DNA from: Trueperaceae bacterium
GTDB lineage: Bacteria; Deinococcota; Deinococci; Deinococcales; Trueperaceae
DNA: 64,000 nt
Direction of reading: 5' to 3'
Assembly: GCA_020354625.1 (NCBI GenBank)
Contig: CP070651.1
Location: 2,033,130 to 2,097,129 of the forward strand
Under the pieces are notes generated by a model. It did no database searches. It was not told the origin of the DNA and saw only the letters and a list, made by a program, of their open reading frames with translations. Both the position numbers and the translations under genes were made by a program. Below, one piece after another: positions 43,619-55,101 of this stretch. The stretch's first letter is position 1. Every line of letters starts with the position of its first letter.

Positions 43619-44799
43619 TGCAAGACACTCCGTCAACGTTACAGTTAGGCCGCTTCCAAGCGACGGCCCTGACCGTCGGTGTCGTCGGATTGGCCGCGGC
43701 CGTGATCGCTGGGTTTCTCAGTCCGGAAGGGCTGTTTTTCCAATCCTACCTGTACGCCTTTCTGTTTTGGTTGGGCCTGGCCCTGGGCTGCTTGGTCTTA
43801 CTGTTTGCCCAGCATCTCGCAGGGGGCTCCTGGGGTGCTCTGATCCGCAGGCCACTCGAAGCAGGGGTGGCTGTGCTACCCGTCATGGCGCTCTTTTTTA
43901 TCCCTCTGCTCTTCGGTCTGAATCTGCTCTACGATTGGACCAATGCCGACTTTGTGGCCAAGCACCCCCTCGTAAACGCCAAAACAGATTACCTGAACGT
44001 TCCCTTTTTCATCCTCCGCTCGATCATCTATTTTGGCCTTTGGAGCTTTGCTGCTTTCTTTTACCTGCATCAATCGGCCAAGCAGGATCGGAGCGAAAGT
44101 GAAAGCGGAAAGATCGCCTATCGGCTGAGGCGGATCAGCGGACCGTGGATCGTAGTGTATGTGCTCACTATGACATTCGCCGCCGTCGATTGGGGCATGT
44201 CGCTCACCCCAGAATGGTGGTCTGGTATCTACGGCGCCATCTTCATGATCAGCCAAGCCATCTCGGCCATATCATTCATTATCGGTGTCATGGTGGTCTT
44301 GGCATCGAGGGACCGATCGATCGATAAGCTGCTCACCTCCAAACGCCTTCAGGACCTGGGGAACTTTTTAATGGCGTTCACGATGTTCTGGGCCTATATC
44401 AGCATCGGTCAGCTCATCATTCTATGGTCCAACAACGTGGTGGAAACAGCCACGTGGTATACGGTGCGCTTCGACAGCACCCTGTGGACGGGCATGGGTC
44501 TGTTTCTGCTCTTTTTCGGCTTTTTCGCCCCGTTCCTCATCCTCTTCTCGAGGTGGGTGAAGCGCAAACGTCGCGCGCTCGTACTGGTAGCTATATGGGC
44601 TATTTTTGTCCAGCTCACCAACCTTTTCTGGTTCATCATCCCCAACTTCGAAAGATCTGGTTTCCAACTTACGCTTCTCGATATCCTCCTGCTTGTCGGT
44701 ATCGGTGGTATCTGGTTGGCAGTCTTTTCGCGCTCGCTGAGCTCACGTCCTATCTTGCCGCTCCAAGACCCACGTTTAAAGGGGGCGGAGCATGCCTGA
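43618..44799 (+). CDS. actF: Alternative complex III membrane subunit ActF
   Basis: 393 residues, ATG overlapping the actE stop by one base. About ten membrane helices, with a conserved DYLNVPFFILRSIIYFGLW and DWGMSLTPEWWSGIYG, hallmarks of ActF, a shortened relative of ActC. AFTMFWAYISIGQLIILWSNN is also typical. It is a second NrfD-like membrane subunit, structural in the known complexes. The next gene starts eight bases before its stop. Confidence 0.94.
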   Translation: MQDTPSTLQLGRFQATALTVGVVGLAAAVIAGFLSPEGLFFQSYLYAFLFWLGLALGCLVLLFAQHLAGGSWGALIRRPLEAGVAVLPVMALFFIPLLFGLNLLYDWTNADFVAKHPLVNAKTDYLNVPFFILRSIIYFGLWSFAAFFYLHQSAKQDRSESESGKIAYRLRRISGPWIVVYVLTMTFAAVDWGMSLTPEWWSGIYGAIFMISQAISAISFIIGVMVVLASRDRSIDKLLTSKRLQDLGNFLMAFTMFWAYISIGQLIILWSNNVVETATWYTVRFDSTLWTGMGLFLLFFGFFAPFLILFSRWVKRKRRALVLVAIWAIFVQLTNLFWFIIPNFERSGFQLTLLDILLLVGIGGIWLAVFSRSLSSRPILPLQDPRLKGAEHA

Positions 44800-45520
44800 A
44801 CCGACCCGCCAGTACATCTTTACGACCGAACAGGTTCGCTTGATGTTTATCGGTCTTACGACTCTGGCAATCCTCGTCTTGACCCTTATTCTGTTGATGA
44901 TCTCATTCAGGCCGCAAGGTCGCTTGATAACGGTCGATCAACAGCAATTCCAGACAACTATCGCGCACGCAACAGAACTACTCGATGGATACGAACAACT
45001 CGAAGATGGGCGAGTTCGCATCGATATTCGTCGCGCGATGGAATTGGTAGCAGAGCGAGGGGTGAGTGCGCCTTTTACAGAAGATCCCCAAGCCGATACG
45101 TCGGAGCCGTCTGTAGAGACAACAGCAGCGGTTGATGGCGAGACCGTCTACGCAAACTGCTTGGCTTGCCATCAAGCTGAAGGACAGGGGTTACCCGGTG
45201 TCTTCCCACCACTCGCCGGTCACGCCCCATCCCTGTATCGGGCAGACCGCGATCAGCTTCCCCTTACCATTCTGTACGGTCTGCAAGGAACCATAGAAGT
45301 TTCGGGGCAGAGTTATACCGGGTTGATGCCACAATGGCCACAGCTAAGCGATGAAGAGATCGCAGCCGTCCTCAACTACATATTGAACGCGTGGGGGAAC
45401 GATCAACTCCTACCCGACGATTATTCTCCTTACCGTGCGGAGGAGCTGGCGGCGCTTCGGGGGCTCGATCTCGGGATGATGGACGTGTTGGAGAAGCGCC
45501 AGGCACTCAATCTGCCCTGA
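44792..45520 (+). CDS. Membrane-anchored monohaem cytochrome c
   Basis: 242 residues. A single membrane helix (MFIGLTTLAILVLTLILLMISF, about 18-39), a linker of 80 residues (DGRVRIDIRRAMELVAERG), and a class I cytochrome c domain with CLACH at about 128-132, GQGLPGVFPPLAG, and the Met ligand in GLMPQWPQLSDEEIAAVLNYI. It overlaps actF by eight bases, so it is the seventh gene of the operon. I infer it takes electrons from ActE and passes them to a terminal oxidase, whose genes are not in this window. Confidence 0.88.
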   Translation: MPEPTRQYIFTTEQVRLMFIGLTTLAILVLTLILLMISFRPQGRLITVDQQQFQTTIAHATELLDGYEQLEDGRVRIDIRRAMELVAERGVSAPFTEDPQADTSEPSVETTAAVDGETVYANCLACHQAEGQGLPGVFPPLAGHAPSLYRADRDQLPLTILYGLQGTIEVSGQSYTGLMPQWPQLSDEEIAAVLNYILNAWGNDQLLPDDYSPYRAEELAALRGLDLGMMDVLEKRQALNLP

Positions 45521-45575
45521 CACGTCCGGCGGCATCTCGGCCTCACCGGTTTTGTTGCTGTAGAGAGGAAGCGGA

Positions 45576-46553
45576 GTGCGAAGAGTCTTTGTGACCCGCC
45601 GTCTGCCCGAAGCGGGTGTCCGCGGTCTTTTGGCCGCACCCGATCTCGTAGTCGACATCCGGCAGAGAGATGATGCGATTCCGCGGCAAGAGTTGCTACA
45701 GCGTATCGAAGGTTGTAGCGGCGTCATAACCATCTTGAGCGATCGAGTAGACCGCGAGTTCCTTGCCGCTGCAGGAGACCATCTTCGCATCGTTGCCAAC
45801 TACGCTGTTGGGTTCGATAACATCGACCTTGCCGCCTGCAGCGAGGCCGGAGTGGCAGTGAGCAATACACCCGATGTCCTAACGAACGCGACTGCAGACT
45901 TGGCGATGGCGCTTATGCTGGCGGTATCCAGAAGATTTCGAGAGGGTCAGTCTCTTGCAGAATCGGGTAGTTGGAGCGGCTGGGAACCGATGCAACTCCT
46001 CGGGCGCGATGTCAGCGGAGCCACCTTGGGCATCATCGGGATGGGGAGAATCGGAACGGCGCTCGCAAAACGCGCCCAGGGTTTTGCGATGAACGTGCTC
46101 TACCACAACCGCCGCCCTAACCCAGAGGCAGAGAGCCGTATGGATGTGCGGTTCGCAGAGCTACCCTCGCTGCTCGAGCAGAGCGATTTTGTGAGCCTTC
46201 ACTGCCCTCTTTCCGAAGCTACCCACCATCTGATCGGCGCCCCCGAATTGAAGCGCATGAAAGAGAGCGCCGTCATCATCAACACGGCGCGCGGCGCCAT
46301 CATCGATGAACAGGCCCTCTTAGAAGCGCTGCTCCAGAAGCAGATTTGGGGGGCTGGACTCGATGTATTCGAACGAGAACCCGAGATCACTCAAGGTCTT
46401 GCGCACCTTCCCAATGTGGTGATGCTGCCCCATTTGGGATCGGCAACGACCGAGGCGAGAACCGCCATGGCACGTCTCTGCAGCGAAGCGGTTCTCGCGG
46501 TATTGCAGCATAAAAAGGTAGCACACCTGCTCAACCCTGAGGTGATCTCTTGA
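45576..46553 (+). CDS. D-2-hydroxyacid dehydrogenase, glycerate/glyoxylate type
   Basis: 325 residues, GTG start with AGAGGAAG upstream. NAD-binding GIIGMGRIG (about 151-159), catalytic Arg in INTARGAIID, Glu in DVFEREPEI and His in LPHLGSATTEAR. The pattern NYAVGFDNIDLAACSEAG fits glycerate dehydrogenase / glyoxylate reductase. Reduction of glyoxylate or hydroxypyruvate is likely; the exact substrate is uncertain. It follows the act operon after 55 bases and may share its transcript, though no functional link is known. Confidence 0.85.
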   Translation: MRRVFVTRRLPEAGVRGLLAAPDLVVDIRQRDDAIPRQELLQRIEGCSGVITILSDRVDREFLAAAGDHLRIVANYAVGFDNIDLAACSEAGVAVSNTPDVLTNATADLAMALMLAVSRRFREGQSLAESGSWSGWEPMQLLGRDVSGATLGIIGMGRIGTALAKRAQGFAMNVLYHNRRPNPEAESRMDVRFAELPSLLEQSDFVSLHCPLSEATHHLIGAPELKRMKESAVIINTARGAIIDEQALLEALLQKQIWGAGLDVFEREPEITQGLAHLPNVVMLPHLGSATTEARTAMARLCSEAVLAVLQHKKVAHLLNPEVIS

Positions 46554-46581
46554 CTTCTGGCTACGGCAGCCGGAAGCCGGG

Positions 46582-48633
<2,052 letters not shown>

Positions 48634-48804
48634 TCAATTTTCAACGTCACAGACGCAGCTTTTATGGTATAGAAGGCGGGTAGCATCTATCGATACATCA
48701 GCGAGTCAAAAGGTCCAATCCCCAGCGATCACTCCGATCGCTTTCGGGACAGAGAGCAGAGCTCTTTCTGGCAAGGTCCCGAACGCCAAACCGATAAGAC
48801 GCGA

Positions 48805-50061
48805 TCAAGCACCGCGAATCTGACCATCTCCATCGATCAGGTATTTATAGGTAACGATCTCCGAAAGGCCCATAGGACCTCGAGCGTGCAGCTTCTGGGT
48901 GCTGATGCCGATCTCGGCTCCGAAACCGAACTCGAATCCATCGGTAAAACGCGTCGAAGCATTGACAAAAACAGCCGCTGCATCCACTCCCTCTTGAAAG
49001 CGGACCGCACTCTTCCGGTCTTCTGTAACAATGGCCTCGCTATGCATGGTGCCGTAGCGCGTGATGTGCTCGATCGCTTCTTCGAGGCTCGCAACGACCT
49101 TGACAGCTAGCTTGAGGTCGAGATACTCCTCTGCCCAATCGGCTTCATCGGCAGGGGCGACACCGGGAACGAGGTCTCTCGTCAACTCACATCCCCGTAC
49201 CTCGACCCCGTGCTCGTGGAGGACTTCGATGGTACCGGGTAGGAACTCGGTAGCCACCTGCTCGTGTACGAGGAGCGTTTCAGCAGCGTTACATACGCCG
49301 GGGCGCTGTACTTTGGCGTTGATAGCTATCGAATGTGCCTTGGCAAGATCAGCCGACCGATCGACAAACACGTGGCAGTTTCCTACACCTGTTTCGATGA
49401 CAGGGACCTTGGCGGTCTCGACGACGTGGTTGATCAGCGAAGAGCCTCCACGTGGAATCACAAGATCGACCCGACCCCGTGCCGCCAAGAGCGCCGTAAC
49501 GAGCGAGCGATCCGGTGAATCGATGAGCTGGACTGCGTCGGCCGGAACATCCACAGACTGCAACGCCTCACGCATGATACGAACGATCACTCGATTGCTC
49601 TCAAGGGCATTTGACGAGCCTCTGAGCACGGCGGCGCTCCCCGCTTTGAGCGCCAACACAGCAGCGTCGACCGTAACGTTGGGGCGCGACTCGTAGATCA
49701 TGCCGATCACGCCGAAAGGCACGGTCACCTTGCGCACGCTCAGACCAGCTTCCGTTTGCCAACCGTCCAAGATTCGATGGAGAGGATCGGGCAACAAGGC
49801 CACTTGATGCACCGCCTCGGAAATACCCTCAAGACGGCTCTCCGATAAGGCGAGACGGTCTACAAGCGAAGCCGGGGTTCCCCTGCGCCTCTCGGACTCC
49901 ACATCGCGAGCGTTGCCCGCAAGGATCTCGACCCGATGCGTAAGAAGTGCATCGGCGATCGCCTGCAATGCAGCCACCCGGTCACAACGAGCCACCTGTC
50001 GGCTCGCCACCCTCGCACGGTTCAACATGAGATCGAGATTCGGTGTGATCGTGACGCTCAT
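48805..50061 (-). CDS. proA: Gamma-glutamyl phosphate reductase
   Basis: 418 residues. It reduces gamma-glutamyl phosphate to glutamate semialdehyde in proline synthesis. Family text: VTVPFGVIGMIYESRPNVT, LKAGSAAVLRGSSNALESN, and the catalytic Cys in NAKVQRPGVCNAAETLL (about 255). The C-terminus ARGPMGLSEIVTYKYLIDGDGQIR is complete. The usual partner proB is not adjacent. Confidence 0.95.
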   Translation of the reverse strand: MSVTITPNLDLMLNRARVASRQVARCDRVAALQAIADALLTHRVEILAGNARDVESERRRGTPASLVDRLALSESRLEGISEAVHQVALLPDPLHRILDGWQTEAGLSVRKVTVPFGVIGMIYESRPNVTVDAAVLALKAGSAAVLRGSSNALESNRVIVRIMREALQSVDVPADAVQLIDSPDRSLVTALLAARGRVDLVIPRGGSSLINHVVETAKVPVIETGVGNCHVFVDRSADLAKAHSIAINAKVQRPGVCNAAETLLVHEQVATEFLPGTIEVLHEHGVEVRGCELTRDLVPGVAPADEADWAEEYLDLKLAVKVVASLEEAIEHITRYGTMHSEAIVTEDRKSAVRFQEGVDAAAVFVNASTRFTDGFEFGFGAEIGISTQKLHARGPMGLSEIVTYKYLIDGDGQIRGA

Positions 50062-50068
50062 AGACTAT

Positions 50069-50097
50069 AGCGTAACGCATCGGCTCCATACCGACAA
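50069..50097 (-). promoter_or_regulatory. proA promoter with near-leaderless start
   Basis: On the minus strand TTGTCG (50092-50097) and TACGCT (50069-50074) are spaced by 17 bases and the ATG follows seven bases after. An overlapping TATAGT (50064-50069) lies even closer. No Shine-Dalgarno sequence is present. Confidence 0.5.
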
Positions 50098-50144
50098 TAC
50101 GCCAGGATCTGGACTTCGGGGTAAACTCCCCAGAGGAGGTCAGC

Positions 50145-50837
50145 ATGAGCCGAGAGAAGACCGTTGTGATTACAGGCGCGGGTGGTGCTCTGGCAGGGGC
50201 CATCGCAGCAACCTTCGACGCGCAGCAGTGGCAGCTGGCCCTCTTCGATCGTGGGCGGGGAGTCGAGAGGCTGAGGAAACGACACCCTGACGCACTGGTC
50301 TTGGCAGCGAACCTTATCGATGCAGACGAAGTAGGCGCTGCCGTGCAACAGGTGCTCGACACCCACGGTCGAATCGACGCCCTACTCAACATCGCTGGTG
50401 GTTTTTCCATGCAGAGCGCATCTCAGGCGACGCTACAAGATCTAGATCAGCAGCTCGATATCAATTTAAAAACGCTCTTCAACACCACGACAGCCATCCT
50501 CCCCAGCATGATCGAGCAGAAAGAGGGCTTTATCCTCGGGGTCTCAGCGGGTCCAGCCGTTTCAGGAGGAGCTCGTATGCCGAGCTACGCAGCTTCCAAA
50601 GGGGCAGTGACGAGCTACCTCAAGTCTGTGGCAGCTGAAGTCGAGCCGCTCGGCCTCGGGGTCAGCATCCTCTACCTAATGGGCACCGCCGATACGCCCG
50701 CCAACCGCAAAGCGATGCCGAACGCCGATCCCAGCGGTTGGATCTCTCTCGAACAGGTGGCTGAAACCTGTCACTTCCTCGCCTCGCGGAGCAGTCGAGG
50801 CCGGGTACGTGAACTCATGCTCTACGCCTCTGGCTGA
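50145..50837 (+). CDS. Short-chain dehydrogenase/reductase
   Basis: 230 residues with AGGAGG before the ATG. The cofactor motif is TGAGGALAGAIA (classic TGxxxGxG, but GGALAG here), NIAGGF replaces NNAG, and the catalytic Tyr-Lys is in SYAASKGAVTSYLKS with Ser in GVSAGPAVSGG. Asp37 (LALFDRGRG) suggests NAD rather than NADP. Substrate unknown. Its 3' end overlaps the convergent amidohydrolase gene by 16 bases. Confidence 0.8.
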   Translation: MSREKTVVITGAGGALAGAIAATFDAQQWQLALFDRGRGVERLRKRHPDALVLAANLIDADEVGAAVQQVLDTHGRIDALLNIAGGFSMQSASQATLQDLDQQLDINLKTLFNTTTAILPSMIEQKEGFILGVSAGPAVSGGARMPSYAASKGAVTSYLKSVAAEVEPLGLGVSILYLMGTADTPANRKAMPNADPSGWISLEQVAETCHFLASRSSRGRVRELMLYASG

Positions 50838-52402
50838 AAGGCGCCACGATACGTCCACCGGCCAGCCTTCATGGTCGAAAGCACTTCCAAACCGTCCAAG
50901 CTCTCCCGTGGATCGTGAGAGACGATCACCAAATCGGCATCGAAGCCCGGCCTGAGCCGACCAGAACGGTGCTCCCATCCGATCGCCGCAGCAGCATCCC
51001 GCGTGTAGGCCGCCAGTGCCTCCTTTGGCGACAATCGCTCTGCAGGTGTCAAGACCTCCCCCTGGCTATTCGCGCGGTGACAAGCAGCTTTCAATCCGAC
51101 GACCACATCCGGTGAGGCCACCGGCGTGTCCGAGCCGAATGCCAAGAGAGCTCCAGCATCACTGAGGCTTCTCATGGCGTAGGCGCGTGAGGCACGGCCG
51201 GGAAGGGCATTACGGATCACATCCATGTCGAAAGTCAGGTGTACCGGCTGCATCGAAGCGATCAGTCCCAAGTCACCAAATCGAGCGATATCGTCTCGGG
51301 ACACATGCTGGGCATGTTCGATGCGCGGACGCATACCGACCCCTTGCCAAAGTGAGCGAGTCGCTTCAAGCGCGTCGAGAACAGAGCGGTTTGCAGCGTC
51401 TCCGATTGCATGCGTAACCGGAACCAGGCCGGCCTCGATCGCCAAGGGGAACCGGGCCCGTAGCACCTCTGGACCGTGTACCTCCATGCCATAGTTGGCG
51501 CTATTCGCATAGGGTTCCAGCATCCAGGCCGTGCCGCTCCCGAGGGCGCCATCAGTAAAAAACTTCGCACCTCCAACCGCGAAGTGCTCTCCCCCCTGAC
51601 CCGTAGCCAACCCCAATGCGAGGGCATGCTCGAGCTCTTCTTGGGGAATACAAGCCCAAAGCCGCAGTGGAAAGGTTGCCTCGGAGGCGAGACTGGCCAT
51701 CTCCCGCCAGTTATCGGCCGGCTCGTACGCCATATGATGAACCGTGGTGATACCGTAGGAGGCCAAACGCTCCCCCGCCTGCCGCAGCGCTGCCCGAATC
51801 TCATCTCTACTCGGTTTGGGAATCGCACGGCGGACGAGTGCGGTCGCGTGTTCTAGCAAAAGACCCGTCGGCTCACCTGAGGCATCCCGGACCAGCCGAC
51901 CGTTCGGAGGGTCACGGGTAAGACGGTTGACCTCAGCCTTCTCGAGCGCGAGCGTGTTCGCCCAGGAGCTGTGATGATCCTGGGAAGTCAATAACATGGG
52001 GTGGTCCCTGCTCACCGCATCGAGGTCGGTCTTGCTCACGCTCGTTCGTCCCCACCGCTGAAGCGCAAACCCGGAACCGAGCAACCACTGCCCTTTGGGG
52101 AGTTGCGCTGCGCGCTCGGCGACACGCGCCAGACCCTCTTCCATGGTCGCAGTGCCGTCCAATTCGACCTGGCTGAGCTCAAAACCGTACTGCCCGAGGT
52201 GAACATGACTATCGTGAAACCCAGGGAGCAAACACCTTCCATCGAGATCGATGACTTTCGTTTGAGCGCCCGCCAACCTCCGCAGCTCGGCACTCGCTCC
52301 CACCGCAACAATGCGGCCCTGGCGCAATGCCAGAGCCTGAGCCTCGGGGGTATGATCTTCTTGTGTAAGCACTAAACCGTTCACGAACAGGATATCGGCC
52401 AC
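50822..52402 (-). CDS. Metal-dependent amidohydrolase (YtcJ-like)
   Basis: 526 residues. Metal ligands: GFHDSHVHLGQYGF (HxH, about 62-75), a candidate site near FFTDGALGSGTAWM, His in VTHAIGDAANRS and IEHAQHVSRDD, and Asp in LAFGSDTPVASPDVV. The N- and C-terminal beta-sandwich (KVIDLDGRCLLPGF; GRLRPGFDADLVIVSHDP) completes the fold. This matches the YtcJ/exoenzyme-regulatory AepA group, whose substrates are mostly unknown N-acyl or amide compounds. A hydrolase of dietary or environmental amides is inferred. It is in series with the enoyl-CoA hydratase gene 26 bases upstream. Confidence 0.85.
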   Translation of the reverse strand: MADILFVNGLVLTQEDHTPEAQALALRQGRIVAVGASAELRRLAGAQTKVIDLDGRCLLPGFHDSHVHLGQYGFELSQVELDGTATMEEGLARVAERAAQLPKGQWLLGSGFALQRWGRTSVSKTDLDAVSRDHPMLLTSQDHHSSWANTLALEKAEVNRLTRDPPNGRLVRDASGEPTGLLLEHATALVRRAIPKPSRDEIRAALRQAGERLASYGITTVHHMAYEPADNWREMASLASEATFPLRLWACIPQEELEHALALGLATGQGGEHFAVGGAKFFTDGALGSGTAWMLEPYANSANYGMEVHGPEVLRARFPLAIEAGLVPVTHAIGDAANRSVLDALEATRSLWQGVGMRPRIEHAQHVSRDDIARFGDLGLIASMQPVHLTFDMDVIRNALPGRASRAYAMRSLSDAGALLAFGSDTPVASPDVVVGLKAACHRANSQGEVLTPAERLSPKEALAAYTRDAAAAIGWEHRSGRLRPGFDADLVIVSHDPRESLDGLEVLSTMKAGRWTYRGAFQPEA

Positions 52403-52428
52403 GTATCAACCTTTCCGTGCAGTACGCG

Positions 52429-53202
52429 TCACTTTCCGCAAAACTTGGGGAGACGTTTCTCCAAGAAAGCCGCCATCCCTTCCCGAGCATCCTCACTGGC
52501 CACAGCGCGGCGCTGGAGCTTCACCTCCAGCGCCAACTGCACCTCGAAATCGTTGTCTTCGGCTCGGTTCAGCTGCTCCTTGACCGAGGCAAAGCTAAGA
52601 GTCGGTCCCATGGCTACGCGTCGGGTATACGCCCAGGCATCGTCGGAGAACGAATCCGCCTCGAGCACCACCTCACCGAGGCCGAGGTGCTTCGCCTCTT
52701 CGGCTTCGATCCGCCGCCCTGAATACGCCAGCTCGAAGGCTCGTCCACGGCCGATCAAACGCGGCAAAAAGTAGCTACAGCCCGCATCCATCACCAAACC
52801 GATACCGGTAAATCCGAGTGTAAGAACTGCGCTGCTCGACAGTAGGCGCATATCGCAGGCCAGCGCCAAGCTCAAACCGGCTCCAGAAGCCACTCCGTTG
52901 ACAGCGGCGAGAACGGGTTTGGGCATGCCGACGATCGCGCGGACCACCGGATTGTAATACCGCTCGATTACTTCTCCGACATCGCCACCGATACGCGTTG
53001 AAGTGAGGTCAGCACCAGCACAGAACCCACGCCCGCTGCCGGAGAACAACACAGCGCGCACCTCCGGGTTCTGAGCCGCATCTTCAAACTCATGACGGAG
53101 CTCCTCGAGCAGCTCGAGTGAGAGGGCGTTGAGGACTTCGGGACGATTCATCGTGATCTGCAAAACGCCGTCCTGAAAATCGACCAACACGTTCTTGCCC
53201 AT
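52429..53202 (-). CDS. Enoyl-CoA hydratase/isomerase, PaaG-like
   Basis: 257 residues of the crotonase fold. Oxyanion-hole elements: GSGRGFCAGADL and AAVNGVASGAGLSLALACD. The segment FTGIGLVMDAGCSYFLPRLIG carries an Asp (about 135) at the place of the catalytic Asp in PaaG, and the crotonase Glu pair is not seen, so isomerase activity on an epoxyphenylacetyl-CoA or a similar ring-opening role is more likely than simple hydration. This is inference; no other paa gene is adjacent. Confidence 0.78.
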   Translation of the reverse strand: MGKNVLVDFQDGVLQITMNRPEVLNALSLELLEELRHEFEDAAQNPEVRAVLFSGSGRGFCAGADLTSTRIGGDVGEVIERYYNPVVRAIVGMPKPVLAAVNGVASGAGLSLALACDMRLLSSSAVLTLGFTGIGLVMDAGCSYFLPRLIGRGRAFELAYSGRRIEAEEAKHLGLGEVVLEADSFSDDAWAYTRRVAMGPTLSFASVKEQLNRAEDNDFEVQLALEVKLQRRAVASEDAREGMAAFLEKRLPKFCGK

Positions 53203-53346
53203 CTAAGGACCTCCAAGAAGTGAGCATGGGTCAGTGGAGCGCCGAGCTTGCGTCCAGCAGCCGTCCGCGGTCCAATTCTGCGAACATGACTCGGATGAGT
53301 TTAACCTCCCACTCCATCCATTTACCAACTCGGAATCATCGACGCT

Positions 53347-53691
53347 TCAAGACCTCATCCAAGATCTAGACTTCGACAGCGCAATGATCACATCGAAATC
53401 GTCGGGGCACTGCGGATCGTCGAGCGCTGCCTTGTTGCGACAGACCTCATGGCAGCGTTCGCAACGACTGATGATCATCCAACCCTTCTTGCCATGATAT
53501 TCGACTGCAAAGGGCTTTAACACCCCCCGGCAAGGATTGGCCCGGTCGCCGGGATCGATGTCGACGTGGAGCGAATAGAGGCAATGGGGACAGTGGTTCC
53601 GGTAGCCACCTCCCACCAAAGGTGGCACCTGCGCCCCACAGTTGACACAGCGAAAAGTCTCGTTTCGGGCCCGGCCGGTAAAGCGCTTCAC
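53347..53691 (-). CDS. RNHCP-domain zinc protein
   Basis: 114 residues. The diagnostic RNHCPHCLYSLHVDIDPGDR segment is present, with paired cysteines CVNCGAQVPP before it and CERCHEVCRNKAALDD after it. These should bind two zinc ions, ribbon-like. The family is widespread in Actinobacteria and Deinococcota; no function is known. On the same strand the 2H-like gene lies 36 bases upstream, so both may share a transcript. The 144 bases to the enoyl-CoA hydratase start hold nothing recognised. Confidence 0.85.
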   Translation of the reverse strand: MKRFTGRARNETFRCVNCGAQVPPLVGGGYRNHCPHCLYSLHVDIDPGDRANPCRGVLKPFAVEYHGKKGWMIISRCERCHEVCRNKAALDDPQCPDDFDVIIALSKSRSWMRS

Positions 53692-53727
53692 ACCCTTAGT
53701 GTAGCCCCCTGATGAGCCAACACGCTG

Positions 53728-54306
53728 CTACTTGACCCCTCCCTCTCCCATCGATGCCTTGAAGAGGGTCTGGTAGGAGCCTGGACCGTGGATACGACTG
53801 AGCAACAGGTCGTCAGCGACAAACGGCGGATCAGGATCGATGCTTGAATCTACCACGTGTTCGTCGATATCCTCGAGTAGGGTGACCAGATTCGGAAACC
53901 ACGGATAGTGGGGGTAAATCCCGAGAGAGGCTAAGATCGCCTCGATCTTACAGGCAAACTCTGATAGCAGACGGTCTGCCCGAAGACGCGCCTTGAGAAG
54001 CTGTGCACGCCGGAAGTTCGAATAAAAAGGAGAGGCTCGATCCATCTCCACCCAGATCGGACTCGAACGCACACAGAGCTCTGCCAGATTCGCTTGCAAA
54101 AGCTCGATTTGGTCTCGGCCGCAACAAAAACGTTGACAGGTGATGTGGACGGGGCGTGTAAGGCTGCCACCATAGCGCTTGCGCAACCACTTTTGTGTAT
54201 CGAGAATAGCCTTTTCGTGCTCGGCCGAAGGCACCAGAAGGATACACATATCACCTGAACGAGCCTCACGAGGAGGCTCCACAAAGGTAGTCTTCCGCTC
54301 TTGCAT
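53728..54306 (-). CDS. 2H phosphoesterase-like (2'-5' RNA ligase family) protein, second motif degenerate
   Basis: 192 residues, with GGAGGGAGAG before the ATG. The first 2H motif is clear: RPVHITCQRFCC (HIT, about 52-56). The second should be a PHVTL-type motif, and the matching place reads FPNLVTLLED, where the His is replaced by Leu. The overall order (LLVPSAEHEKAILDTQKWL, first motif, about 80 residues, second motif) fits the family. With one catalytic His missing, the cyclic-phosphodiesterase activity is doubtful; it may bind RNA ends or be inactive. Confidence 0.6.
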   Translation of the reverse strand: MQERKTTFVEPPREARSGDMCILLVPSAEHEKAILDTQKWLRKRYGGSLTRPVHITCQRFCCGRDQIELLQANLAELCVRSSPIWVEMDRASPFYSNFRRAQLLKARLRADRLLSEFACKIEAILASLGIYPHYPWFPNLVTLLEDIDEHVVDSSIDPDPPFVADDLLLSRIHGPGSYQTLFKASMGEGGVK

Positions 54307-54556
54307 GAGTCTCTCCCTCCCACTCTACCCTTACCTAGGGCATATCAACCTCATCCTTGCAGCGGTGTGACTACAGGCTACCCCACGTCTACCTATCGAT
54401 TGCTGCATCGGTCACAGACAGGCTGGATTCGATCAGCAAACGGCCAACCTCGTATCTCTCCAACCGTACATCGAACCCTCCCCCTCGCTCGCAGAGTACG
54501 GTAAAAATGGGCACAGCACCACATTGCGCCACCATCACCAGGATAGGCTCAGATCA

Positions 54557-55051
54557 ATGAGGCACAAGCGACCCAAACTCCAACCCGGTCAAGAGTCCGT
54601 CTGGGACTATCCACGTCCACCGGCCGTCGAATCGTGTAAGCGACGCGTTCGCATCGTCTTCGACGGCGAGATCATCGCCGAATCGACGCGAGCGTTACGG
54701 GTGTTGGAGACCAGCCATCCACCGACCTACTACCTCCCCCCAGAAGATGTTCGGACCGAATCGTTCCATCCTGCGGGGAGTAGCAGCGTATGTGAGTACA
54801 AGGGACGAGCCATCTACTTCAACCTCCGCAGCGAGAATAGAGAAACCGCCTGTGCCTGCTGGTGCTATCCGGCCCCCCACTCTCGGTATAACCTCATCAA
54901 GGGATATCTCGCGTTTTATCCCAGCCGAGTAGACGCCTGCTACCTCGACGATGAAAGGGTCGAGGCACAAGCGGGAGATTTCTACGGTGGCTGGATATCG
55001 TCTGAGATCGTTGGGCCCTTCAAAGGTGCGCAAGGAACATCGCACTGGTAA
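54557..55051 (+). CDS. DUF427-domain protein
   Basis: 164 residues from ATG 54557, which follows a TAGGCT box by seven bases; the longer frame from 54524 is less likely. Family text: WDYPRPPAVESCKRRVRIVFDGEIIAEST, then the characteristic TYYLPPEDVR, CEYKGRAIYFNL and YPSRVDACYLDDERV. DUF427 proteins are small beta-barrel proteins of unknown role, common in Actinobacteria and Deinococcota. It is convergent with the P450 gene, 50 bases away. Confidence 0.88.
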   Translation: MRHKRPKLQPGQESVWDYPRPPAVESCKRRVRIVFDGEIIAESTRALRVLETSHPPTYYLPPEDVRTESFHPAGSSSVCEYKGRAIYFNLRSENRETACACWCYPAPHSRYNLIKGYLAFYPSRVDACYLDDERVEAQAGDFYGGWISSEIVGPFKGAQGTSHW

Positions 55052-55101
55052 AGCAGTCTCTCAAGCACTACGCACATAGTCGCGAACTGCACCCATACGC
55101 A

